Source: BMS3ABIN04 sp965554225 (GTDB lineage Bacteria > Bacteroidota > Ignavibacteria > Ignavibacteriales > Melioribacteraceae). From it: a DNA stretch of 6,573 nucleotides. The translations under genes were made by a program, and so were the position numbers. The notes below the pieces were generated by a model. That model was not told the DNA's origin. It did not search any database and saw only the letters and a program-made list of their open reading frames with translations. The DNA is taken from NCBI GenBank assembly GCA_965554225.1, contig CBEVZC010000156.1, positions 1 through 6,573 on the forward strand, in the 5' to 3' direction. Position 1 is the first letter of the stretch, and every line of letters begins with the position of its first letter. Below, in pieces: positions 1-5,951 of the stretch.

Positions 1-64
1 ATATTTGTTTTTTCAAACTACTAAAGATAATTTTATAATTAAGAAAAAATCGAAATTGAATTTA

Positions 65-92
65 TTGTTTGTATTAAAATCTTCAACATTTG
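65..92 (+). promoter_or_regulatory. Possible Bacteroidota-type promoter upstream of the rhodanese gene
   Basis: A TTG at 65-67 is followed after 17 bases by AACATTTG at 85-92. This matches the Bacteroidota consensus TTG-N17-23-TAnnTTTG at all but the first base of the -7 element. A start about 7 bases downstream would leave a very short leader before the ATG at 107. The surrounding DNA is so AT-rich that a match of this quality can arise by chance, and the organism's phylum is itself inferred, so this is only a candidate. Confidence 0.25.
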
Positions 93-106
93 GATAAATA
101 AAAATA

Positions 107-1399
107 ATGGAATTTATGAAAGAAGTGCGGTTAGCGGAGATATTATCCGCTATTGATGATAAGAAAACGAAAATAATTGATGTTAGACCTATTGATGCTT
201 ATAACGGCTGGAAGCTTATGAATGAAACTCGCGGCGGGCATATAAAAGGAGCAAAGTCTTTACCTGCGAAATGGACTAACTATATGGATTGGATTGAAAT
301 CGTTAAGTCGAAAGAAATTTCAACTGATGATAAAATAATTGTGTATGGATATAATAGAGAAGAAACGCAAAAAGTTGCCAGGCGGTTTTGGAATTTTGGG
401 TTCACTGATGTAAGCGTATATTACCATTTTGTAGAATGGTCGGTCAATCCCGAGCTGCCGATGCAAAAACTTGAGAAATACAGGAATCTTGTTTATCCTG
501 CATGGGTTAAGTCTCTTTTGAATGGAGAATCACAGCCCGAATACGATAATAATAAGTTTGTAATTTGTCATGCGCACTACCGTAACCGCGATGCTTATTC
601 ATCGGGACATATACCCGGAGCAATTGACATTGACACACTGGCTCTTGAATCCCCGGAAACATGGAACCGCAGATCGCCTAAAGAACTTAAAACCGCATTG
701 GAACAACATGGAATTACTGCCGATACAACGATTATTTTGTATGGTAAATATATGCATCCAGATAATGCAGATGACTTTCCAGGAAGCGCTGCCGGACACA
801 TCGGAGCAATCCGCTGCGCTTTTATTATGATGTATGCAGGAGTTAAAGACGTTAGAGTTTTAAACGGTGGTTTTCAATCATGGAAAGATGCCGGTTATGA
901 AATTACTACGGATGATGTTCCTAAAGTTCCGGTCCCGGAATTTGGAGCTGAAATACCTGTGCACCCCGAACTTGCAGTTGATTTGCAGGAAGCAAAAGAG
1001 ATGCTTAAATCGGATGATGCGGAATTGGTAAGCGTAAGAAGCTGGCAGGAATATATTGGTGAAGTAAGCGGTTATAATTACATAGAAAAGAAAGGGCGAA
1101 TTCCAGGTTCAGTTTTCGGCAATTGCGGTTCGGATGCTTATCACATGGAAAATTATAGGAATGTTGATCATACTACTCGAGAATTTCATGAAATTGCCGA
1201 GCAGTGGGAAAGAGTTGGAATTACTCCGGATAAGCATCTTGCTTTTTATTGCGGTACAGGCTGGAGAGGCAGCGAAGCCTTTTACAATGCTTGGTTGATG
1301 GGCTGGCCACGCGTTTCGGTTTACGACGGCGGATGGTTCGAATGGAGTAATGATCCTAAAAATCCATACGAAACCGGAATACCAAATAGCAGCAGATAA
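107..1399 (+). CDS. ynjE: Three-domain rhodanese sulfurtransferase, YnjE-like
   Basis: This is a 430-residue protein made of three tandem rhodanese domains, at about residues 5-115, 130-270 and 285-425. Rhodaneses move sulfur from thiosulfate or a protein persulfide to an acceptor through a cysteine persulfide. Only the third domain has an active-site cysteine, in the loop CGTGWRGS at residues 382-389. The equivalent loops of domain 1 (YGYN, residues 80-83) and domain 2 (YGKY, residues 212-215) have glycine where cysteine is expected, so these domains are probably structural. Domain entry motifs GHIKGA (near residue 44) and GHIPGA (167-172) are clear. Three domains, about 430 residues and an extended CGTGWR loop match E. 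coli YnjE, which has been linked to sulfur relay for molybdopterin synthesis. Unlike YnjE, no signal peptide is visible, so a cytoplasmic location is expected. There is no strong ribosome binding site. The ATG at 107 is used, and an in-frame ATG at 116 is an alternative. The gene appears to be a single-gene unit. The family is certain, the acceptor unknown. Confidence 0.9.
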   Translation: MEFMKEVRLAEILSAIDDKKTKIIDVRPIDAYNGWKLMNETRGGHIKGAKSLPAKWTNYMDWIEIVKSKEISTDDKIIVYGYNREETQKVARRFWNFGFTDVSVYYHFVEWSVNPELPMQKLEKYRNLVYPAWVKSLLNGESQPEYDNNKFVICHAHYRNRDAYSSGHIPGAIDIDTLALESPETWNRRSPKELKTALEQHGITADTTIILYGKYMHPDNADDFPGSAAGHIGAIRCAFIMMYAGVKDVRVLNGGFQSWKDAGYEITTDDVPKVPVPEFGAEIPVHPELAVDLQEAKEMLKSDDAELVSVRSWQEYIGEVSGYNYIEKKGRIPGSVFGNCGSDAYHMENYRNVDHTTREFHEIAEQWERVGITPDKHLAFYCGTGWRGSEAFYNAWLMGWPRVSVYDGGWFEWSNDPKNPYETGIPNSSR

Positions 1400-1493
1400 T
1401 TTCATTTCTAAATCTTTTATGATTAGTAATAATTGTATTCTTGTAATCTGAATTGTTTATTTAATACTTTTAATTGCGTTTTTACTAAAAACA

Positions 1494-1513
1494 AATATTA
1501 TCTTGATAATATT
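1494..1513. repeat. Perfect AT-rich palindrome (20 bases)
   Basis: AATATTATC at 1494-1502 is the exact reverse complement of GATAATATT at 1505-1513, with TT between them. As RNA it would form an 8-pair, AT-only stem with a CTTG loop, which is weak, and no T-run follows. As DNA it could be a dimeric regulator site. In sequence this AT-rich, a palindrome of this length is not strong evidence of function. Confidence 0.4.
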
Positions 1514-1811
1514 CAGTTTATCAAAGTTTCATCTGAATTAGAAGCAGATACTGCACTTGTATTGGATTTCATTTTCTATTTACAAATGTTAAATATCATT
1601 GTTATATTATTATTAATAAATTCCAAAGCAAGCATTATTTCGTGAATTCAGTTTATTCTAAAAATGTGATGGGAAAATTCATAAATAGTAAATTGATAGT
1701 AAAAATCGCAAAGGGTTAGTTGGTAGTTTTTAATAATCATGAATAAACTTTTAAGCGAACATTCTCCTAAAACTTAACCTGCTAATTCAAAATAAAATAG
1801 ATTACTAAGAT

Positions 1812-1817
1812 AAAGGA
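1812..1817 (+). promoter_or_regulatory. Ribosome binding site of the DUF4287/DUF5655 gene
   Basis: AAAGGA lies five bases before the ATG at 1823. It supports that start and shows that at least some genes here use Shine-Dalgarno pairing. Confidence 0.5.
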
Positions 1818-1822
1818 ATAAA

Positions 1823-2377
1823 ATGGATAAAGCAGAACAGACGATGATAGACAATATCTTAAAGAATACCGGGAAAAGTTTAGAAGATTGGGTTGATATT
1901 GTAAAAAGGAAAAACTTCAGTAAGCACGGGGAAATTATAAAGTTTTTAAAACAAGAGCACTCTTTTACTCATGGTTTCGCTAATCTGATTGCACACAAAG
2001 CGAGAAAATCGGATGCCGGTTCGGCAGAAAACATTGATGAACTCGTGGAAAATCAGTATAAAAACAAAAATGAGTTTAAACCAATCTATAATAAAATAAT
2101 TACTGAAGTGAAAAAATTCGGTGCTGATGTAGAGATTGCCCCAAAAAAAGCAAGTGTGAGTCTTAGAAGGAAAAAGCAATTTGCTCTTGTTCAGCCTTCT
2201 ACAAAAACCAGAATTGATTTGGGATTAAAGTTAAAAGGGAAAGAGGTAAAAGGCCGGTTAGAAAATTCAGGACCGTTCGGTGCAATGTGTACTCACAGAG
2301 TTAGGCTTGAACAGATTACGGATATAGATAAAGAAGTAATTGATTGGCTAAAAGAAGCTTATGAAGAAGCAATTTAG
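1823..2377 (+). CDS. DUF4287 and DUF5655 domain-containing protein
   Basis: This 184-residue, lysine-rich protein is probably cytoplasmic, with no signal peptide or membrane segment. The N-terminal part (about residues 8-60) matches DUF4287: the pattern GKSLEDW, then KHGEI, then HGFANLIAHKAR is characteristic of that small helical domain. The C-terminal part (about residues 85-183) matches DUF5655, with PIYNKI, the stretch SLRRKKQFALVQP and RIDLGLKL as its conserved core. This domain pair is a recurrent architecture in bacteria, and its biochemical function is not known to me. The ATG at 1823 is supported by AAAGGA five bases upstream and by the alignment of the N-terminus with DUF4287. It is the first gene of the tight run that ends with the chitinase gene. 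The next gene begins 12 bases after its stop in the same reading frame, separated only by this TAG. The length is normal for the two-domain form. Confidence 0.88.
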   Translation: MDKAEQTMIDNILKNTGKSLEDWVDIVKRKNFSKHGEIIKFLKQEHSFTHGFANLIAHKARKSDAGSAENIDELVENQYKNKNEFKPIYNKIITEVKKFGADVEIAPKKASVSLRRKKQFALVQPSTKTRIDLGLKLKGKEVKGRLENSGPFGAMCTHRVRLEQITDIDKEVIDWLKEAYEEAI

Positions 2378-2389
2378 AAAGCAATAAAA

Positions 2390-3142
2390 TTGAATATATC
2401 AAAATATTTAAGTAGAATAAATTATCGCGGTAAACTTAGTCCGACTTTGAAAGTTTTGCAAGCTCTTCAGAATGCGCATCTACTCGCAGTCCCTTTTGAA
2501 AATCTGGATATTCACCTAAATAGAATTATTCAATTAGATGTTGAAAAATTATTCGATAAGATAGTTATTAGAAATAGAGGTGGATTTTGTTATGAGTTAA
2601 ATGGATTGTTTTTCGAATTATTAAAAACGATAGGTTTTGATGCTAAAATGGTTTCTGCACGTGTGTATGATAGCATTAAAGGATACGGACCTGAATTTGA
2701 TCACATGGCAATAATTGTAAGGATAAATGATGTGGATTACTTGACAGATGTTGGTTTCGGTGAATTCACAAATCTTCCGTTGGAAATAAATTTAGATAAA
2801 ATGCAACATGATGAACGTGGAAAATTTATAATCGAACAATATGATAAAAATTATTTTAAGGTTAGCAAGAAAACTGAAGAGAAATGGATTCCACAATATA
2901 TTTTTTCATATACGGAAAGGAAACTTTCTGATTTTAATGAAATGTGCCTTTATCATCAAACTTCACCCGATTCGCATTTTACGCAAAAGCGAATTTGTTC
3001 AGTGGCAACAAAAAACGGACGTATTACAATTTCCGGCAACGTATTGAAAATTAGGGAAGACAATACTATAAATGAAGAATCAATAAACAACAATGGAGAT
3101 TTGGAAAGTATTTTGATAAAATATTTTAATATCGAATTATAA
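2390..3142 (+). CDS. nat: Arylamine N-acetyltransferase
   Basis: This cytoplasmic enzyme of 250 residues should transfer an acetyl group from acetyl-CoA to arylamines, hydrazines or arylhydroxylamines by a ping-pong mechanism. The full catalytic triad is visible: Cys67 in RGGFCYELN, His105 in FDHMA and Asp120 in LTDVGFG. The family's N-terminal pattern YLSRINYRG (residues 6-14) and VPFENLDIH (34-42) are intact, and the length fits the shorter bacterial members. The start codon is TTG. The upstream in-frame stop at 2375-2377 leaves no ATG, and the TTG at 2390 gives exactly the N-terminus expected for the family. No good ribosome binding site precedes it, so translational coupling to the gene ending 12 bases upstream is plausible. 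In other bacteria NATs act on xenobiotics such as isoniazid or in aromatic amine metabolism; the natural substrate here cannot be told from the sequence. Confidence 0.95.
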   Translation: MNISKYLSRINYRGKLSPTLKVLQALQNAHLLAVPFENLDIHLNRIIQLDVEKLFDKIVIRNRGGFCYELNGLFFELLKTIGFDAKMVSARVYDSIKGYGPEFDHMAIIVRINDVDYLTDVGFGEFTNLPLEINLDKMQHDERGKFIIEQYDKNYFKVSKKTEEKWIPQYIFSYTERKLSDFNEMCLYHQTSPDSHFTQKRICSVATKNGRITISGNVLKIREDNTINEESINNNGDLESILIKYFNIEL

Positions 3143-3162
3143 GAAATTTAATTACAATTTCA

Positions 3163-3172
3163 AGAGAGAGAG
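3163..3172 (+). promoter_or_regulatory. Purine (AG)5 ribosome binding tract of the VOC gene
   Basis: Five AG units end three bases before the ATG at 3176. The tract offers several overlapping weak Shine-Dalgarno registers (GAGAG). As a dinucleotide repeat it could change length by slippage and so alter spacing, although five units is short for that. Confidence 0.35.
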
Positions 3173-3175
3173 AAA

Positions 3176-3607
3176 ATGACATATAAAAAAGGAAGAGTAA
3201 AAGGAATCGGAGGAATATTTTTTAAAACTAAAGATCCGAAGAAACTTAAAGAATGGTATGGCAAAAATTTTGGAATGGTAACCGATGAATATGGCTCTAT
3301 GTTTGAGTTTAGAGACTCGGAAAATCCTGAACAAAAAGCTTATTTACAATGGAGCCCATTTAGTAATAGTACAGAGTATTTTAATCCGTCTCCTAAAGAA
3401 TTTATGATAAACTATCGTGTGGAAAATATTGAAAACTTAGTAGAACAGCTAAAAGCTGCCGGGGTGAAGACTCTTGATGAAATTGAAGAATACGATTATG
3501 GTAAATTTGTGCACGTTCTGGATCCGGAAGACAACAAGATAGAACTATGGGAACCGGTAGATGAAACATTTTCCAACTCATCGGAAACTGAATCTGATAA
3601 TGTATAA
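3176..3607 (+). CDS. VOC family protein (glyoxalase/bleomycin resistance fold)
   Basis: This 143-residue protein has the single-module VOC layout: a first beta-alpha-beta unit (about residues 10-55, GIGGIFFKTKDP followed by KEWYGKNFGM) and a second unit (about 78-130, FMINYRVENIENLVEQLKAAG followed by a strand ending in IELWEP). The closing motif HVLDPEDNKIELWEP, with its conserved Glu before Leu-Trp, is typical of VOC members and usually supplies a metal ligand. The first-strand position that often carries a His ligand reads Gly here, so the metal site may be incomplete or of a different type. Family members include glyoxalase I, dioxygenases, epimerases and antibiotic-binding proteins. The sequence does not decide among them, and generic glyoxalase naming would be a guess. 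A short acidic, serine-rich tail (last 12 or so residues) is probably disordered. No signal peptide is seen. It sits 33 bases after the acetyltransferase and 38 before the YciI gene. Confidence 0.9.
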   Translation: MTYKKGRVKGIGGIFFKTKDPKKLKEWYGKNFGMVTDEYGSMFEFRDSENPEQKAYLQWSPFSNSTEYFNPSPKEFMINYRVENIENLVEQLKAAGVKTLDEIEEYDYGKFVHVLDPEDNKIELWEPVDETFSNSSETESDNV

Positions 3608-3634
3608 TATTTACTTGAGCAAATTACAGAAATG

Positions 3635-3639
3635 AAAGG
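3635..3639 (+). promoter_or_regulatory. Ribosome binding site of the YciI lipoprotein gene
   Basis: AAAGG lies six bases before the ATG at 3646. This supports a start that includes the whole lipoprotein signal peptide. Confidence 0.5.
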
Positions 3640-3645
3640 TTAAAA

Positions 3646-4137
3646 ATGGATAGAAAACTTCCAGTAATTTTAATGGTGATACTAATTTTTATTTTATCCG
3701 CGTGCGGGTATAAATCGGGTCGTACTGAACAAAGTAAAAGAAAAACTGTTTATGATTCCTTGAAAGCAAAGCAGTACGGAGCTGATAAGTACGGAATGAA
3801 AAAGTATGTTATGGCATTTCTTAAGAAAGGTCCTAACAGAAATTTGGATTCTGCGCAATCAGCAAAACTTCAAATGGCACATTTAAAAAATATTATTAGA
3901 ATGGCAAATGAAGGGAAATTGGTTTTAGCAGGTCCATTCTTAGACAATGGTGATCTGAGAGGGATTTATATTTTTGATGTTAGTACAATTGAGGATGCAA
4001 AGAAATTAACGGAGTCCGATCCGGCAATTAAAGCAGGAAGTTTAATCATGGAATTAAAAGAATGGTACGGTTCAGCTGCTTTAATGGAGGTAAATAAGAT
4101 TCATAAATCTTTATCGAAAGTAGAGATAGTTAAATAA
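3646..4137 (+). CDS. YciI-domain lipoprotein
   Basis: This 163-residue protein starts with a lipoprotein signal: a positive N-terminus (MDRK), a hydrophobic stretch (residues 5-17) and the lipobox LSAC, with Cys20 as the predicted lipidated residue. After a polar linker, a YciI-like domain covers about residues 50-150, seen in YVMAFLKKGP (54-63), His79 in AHL, EGKLVLAGPF (89-98), GDLRGIYIF (102-110) and SDPAIKAG (124-131). This is the dimeric alpha/beta-barrel fold. YciI proteins are small and usually cytoplasmic with unclear enzymology; a conserved His/Asp pair has been proposed as catalytic. His79 and Asp100 or Asp103 are possible counterparts, but I cannot align them with certainty. Membrane anchoring places this version in the periplasm or at the outer membrane. 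The start is supported by AAAGG six bases upstream. It lies in the tight run between the VOC and DUF1801 genes. Confidence 0.88.
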   Translation: MDRKLPVILMVILIFILSACGYKSGRTEQSKRKTVYDSLKAKQYGADKYGMKKYVMAFLKKGPNRNLDSAQSAKLQMAHLKNIIRMANEGKLVLAGPFLDNGDLRGIYIFDVSTIEDAKKLTESDPAIKAGSLIMELKEWYGSAALMEVNKIHKSLSKVEIVK

Positions 4138-4168
4138 TAATTGACAAATCAAAAACTTAAATTTTTTA

Positions 4169-4627
4169 ATGAAAATTAAAGCTAATACTGTTAAGGAATA
4201 TATTGATCTTGTTCCGGAAGAGAAACGTAAACCCTTTATAAAACTACGTAAAGCGATTATTGATAATCTACCGGAAGGTTTTCAAGAAGAAATGAGTTAC
4301 GGAATGATCGGATATGTTGTTCCACATTTTATTTTTCCCGATGGTTATCATGTTAATCCGGAACTGCCATTACCATTTATAAACATCGCTGCTCAAAAGA
4401 ATTTCATTGCTCTTTATCATATGGGAATTTATTCCGATGAGAAAATTTATAAGTGGTTTATTAATGAGTATCCGAAGCATAGTAAACAAAAATTGGATAT
4501 GGGTAAAAGCTGTATAAGATTCAAGAAAGTCGATCAAATTCCATTTGATTTGATTGCTGAATTAGTAAAAAAGATCAAAGTTCAGGATTATATTAAAAAT
4601 TACAATAAAAATTTGAAACGTAAGTAA
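4169..4627 (+). CDS. DUF1801 (YdhG-like) domain-containing protein
   Basis: This 152-residue protein spans one DUF1801 domain, with almost the whole length conserved. Visible family signatures are TVKEYIDLVPEEKR (residues 7-20), SYGMIGYVVPH (43-53), PDGYHVNPELPLPF (57-70), AAQKNFIALYHMGIY (74-88) and KLDMGKSCIRFKK (108-120). DUF1801/YdhG-like proteins are small cytoplasmic proteins. A Bacillus relative has been described as an iron chaperone, but this subfamily's role is not established, so I give no specific function. There is no signal peptide. The ATG at 4169 has no Shine-Dalgarno site: the preceding bases are A and T only for about 12 positions. It is kept because the conserved domain begins at residue 7 and the gene fits the 31-base gap after the YciI gene. 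The C-terminus is basic (KNLKRK). Confidence 0.9.
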   Translation: MKIKANTVKEYIDLVPEEKRKPFIKLRKAIIDNLPEGFQEEMSYGMIGYVVPHFIFPDGYHVNPELPLPFINIAAQKNFIALYHMGIYSDEKIYKWFINEYPKHSKQKLDMGKSCIRFKKVDQIPFDLIAELVKKIKVQDYIKNYNKNLKRK

Positions 4628-4668
4628 AATTTCTTGGTGGATATCCTTTACTTTAATTGGATTTAATT

Positions 4669-5775
4669 ATGACTATCAAAATTGCTATCTTTATTTTATT
4701 ATACCTAATTATTTTTTCATGTTCTGCACCGGTTAAAAAATTGGAAAATAAAAAAGATTTTTCCGTTATAGCATATTATACAGGCAATGGAACAGATATT
4801 GAAAAATATCCGGTTGAAAAATTAACACACCTTATATTCAGCTTTCTGCATTTGAAGGGGAATAAATTGTCTTTCGATAAAAGTGCTGATAAGCTGGCGG
4901 TAAAACGACTAACCGGATTGAAGAAAAAATATAAAAGTCTTAAAATTTTAATTTCCCTTGGCGGATGGGGAGGATGTGAAACTTGTTCTGAAGTTTTTGG
5001 GAGGAAAAAGGGCAGAACGGAATTCGCAGAATCGGTTAAAGGAATATTAGATCGTTTCAACGCGGACGGAATTGATTTGGATTGGGAATATCCCGCTATT
5101 GAAGGTTATCCGGGTCATCCGTATTCTATAGCTGACAAACATAATTTTACAATGCTTGTTAAGAAATTAAGAGAGGTACTTGGTGATAAATACGTAATAA
5201 GTTTTGCCGCCGGCGGTTTTACTAAATATATAAAAAACTCAATCGAGTGGAAAAAAGTTATGCCTTCGGTTGATATTGTAAACCTGATGACATACGATTT
5301 GGTGAAAGGATACAGCACCGTTACGGGTCACCACACTCCGCTTTTTTCAAATAAAAAGCAAAGGGAATCGGTTGATAATGCGGTTAGAATGCTTGATTCT
5401 ATTGGTGTTGATAAAAATAAAATTGTTATTGGCGCTGCTTTTTATGCAAGAGTTTGGGAAAATGTTCCGGATGTAAACAACGGATTGTATCAATCAGGTA
5501 AATTTAAGACTGCAGTTAATTACAAAGATTTTGAAAAGATGTTTCCGGCTGCAGAAGGATTTAAATACTATTGGGACAAAACATCGCAAGCTCCGTACAT
5601 CTACAATGCTGAAGCAAAACTCTTTGCCACTTTCGACAATTCAACATCAATTTCTTTAAAAACCGAATACGCATTCAAAAATAAATTAAACGGCATAATG
5701 TTCTGGGAATTGACTCTGGATAAGAGAGAAGATGGACTTTTATTTTCAATTATAAAAACTATTAATAAATATTAA
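4669..5775 (+). CDS. Glycoside hydrolase family 18 (chitinase-like) lipoprotein
   Basis: This 368-residue enzyme should cleave beta-1,4-linked N-acetylglucosamine polymers such as chitin by substrate-assisted retaining catalysis. The GH18 barrel runs from about residue 30 to the end. The catalytic DxxDxDxE motif is intact as DGIDLDWE (residues 133-140) with acid Glu140. The strand-3 motif SLGG (96-99), MTYD with substrate-contacting Tyr209 (207-210) and the strand-8 Trp346 in FWEL are all present. A cysteine pair (Cys103, Cys106) follows the SLGG strand. The N-terminus is a lipoprotein-type signal (hydrophobic residues 5-16, then FSC with Cys18), so the protein should be anchored in the cell envelope, perhaps on the surface. 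No carbohydrate-binding or fibronectin domain is attached. The ATG at 4669 is preferred; an in-frame TTG at 4657 would add four residues. Neither has a good ribosome binding site. It is the last gene of the run and may be independent of the others in function. Endo- versus exo-activity and true substrate cannot be told. Confidence 0.92.
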   Translation: MTIKIAIFILLYLIIFSCSAPVKKLENKKDFSVIAYYTGNGTDIEKYPVEKLTHLIFSFLHLKGNKLSFDKSADKLAVKRLTGLKKKYKSLKILISLGGWGGCETCSEVFGRKKGRTEFAESVKGILDRFNADGIDLDWEYPAIEGYPGHPYSIADKHNFTMLVKKLREVLGDKYVISFAAGGFTKYIKNSIEWKKVMPSVDIVNLMTYDLVKGYSTVTGHHTPLFSNKKQRESVDNAVRMLDSIGVDKNKIVIGAAFYARVWENVPDVNNGLYQSGKFKTAVNYKDFEKMFPAAEGFKYYWDKTSQAPYIYNAEAKLFATFDNSTSISLKTEYAFKNKLNGIMFWELTLDKREDGLLFSIIKTINKY

Positions 5776-5780
5776 GCATA

Positions 5781-5831
5781 TCTCAATACTAGATAAAAAC
5801 TACAAAGTCCCTTTTCGGAAAACAATTGAGA
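5781..5831. repeat. Weak inverted repeat downstream of the chitinase gene
   Basis: TCTCAAT at 5781-5787 is complementary to ATTGAGA at 5825-5831, and a small TTTTC/GAAAA palindrome lies between them. Together they could fold into a nested structure just after the stop at 5775, perhaps a 3' end stabiliser. No T-run follows, so a classic intrinsic terminator is not supported. Confidence 0.25.
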
Positions 5832-5898
5832 AAGAGCATTTCAAAATATCTCGTCAATTACATATAAGATCGCTGTATTTACTTTGCATTTTATTCTT

Positions 5899-5916
5899 AG
5901 TTAATTTTTATTAACT
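5899..5916. repeat. Inverted repeat in the leader of the last gene
   Basis: AGTTAAT at 5899-5905 and ATTAACT at 5910-5916 form a perfect 7-pair arm set around TTTT. It lies 36 bases before the ATG at 5952, where it could be an operator or a weak hairpin. It is AT-rich and short, so chance is a real alternative. Confidence 0.3.
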
Positions 5917-5936
5917 TGTTTCGAAATTTTGTCAAA

Positions 5937-5942
5937 AGAGGA
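5937..5942 (+). promoter_or_regulatory. Ribosome binding site that decides the start of the last gene
   Basis: AGAGGA lies nine bases before the ATG at 5952, the best Shine-Dalgarno match in the window. It supports 5952 over the in-frame TTG at 5916, which has no such site and would put extra charged residues ahead of the signal peptide. Confidence 0.6.
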
Positions 5943-5951
5943 AATAGAAAA

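Larger units (their letters stand above)
1400..1822. other. 423-base intergenic region, no convincing gene
   Basis: This AT-rich stretch separates the rhodanese gene from the six-gene run. A 70-codon open frame (TTG at 1433 to 1645) has low-complexity, asparagine- and isoleucine-rich content, no ribosome binding site and no recognisable domain, so I do not call it a gene. The region holds an AT-only palindrome (1494-1513), two copies of ATAGTAAA with starts 11 bases apart (1685-1692 and 1696-1703), and a loose long-range inverted repeat: GGTTAGTT at 1714-1721 could pair with AACTTAACC at 1771-1779 with one bulge. The promoter of the downstream genes should lie here, but I cannot point to convincing -35/-10 or -33/-7 elements. 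No GC-rich terminator hairpin followed by a T-run is seen after the rhodanese stop. Confidence 0.6.

Noticed and set aside
1109..1405. 98-codon open frame on the minus strand over the rhodanese 3' end
   Set aside because: Lies opposite the most conserved part of the rhodanese gene and shows no domain; a shadow of the real frame.
1433..1645. 70-codon open frame starting with TTG in the intergenic region
   Set aside because: No ribosome binding site, biased AT-driven composition, no recognisable domain, and a weak start codon; more likely chance.
1739..1777. 12-codon frame (ATG to TAA) that could be a leader peptide
   Set aside because: No run of regulatory codons, no terminator/antiterminator structure and no ribosome binding site.
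4141..4170. Perfect TTGACA (4141-4146) just before the DUF1801 gene
   Set aside because: The only -10-like hexamer at proper spacing (TTTAAT, 4165-4170) overlaps the start codon, so transcription would begin inside the gene.
4639..4646. GGATATCC palindrome before the chitinase gene
   Set aside because: Eight bases only, with no second copy or flanking symmetry.
4776..5060. 94-codon minus-strand open frame within the chitinase gene
   Set aside because: Antisense to the conserved GH18 core and without any recognisable protein features.
5916..5951. Upstream TTG start for the last gene
   Set aside because: It would add 12 mostly basic residues before the signal peptide and lacks a ribosome binding site, whereas the ATG at 5952 has AGAGGA nine bases upstream.
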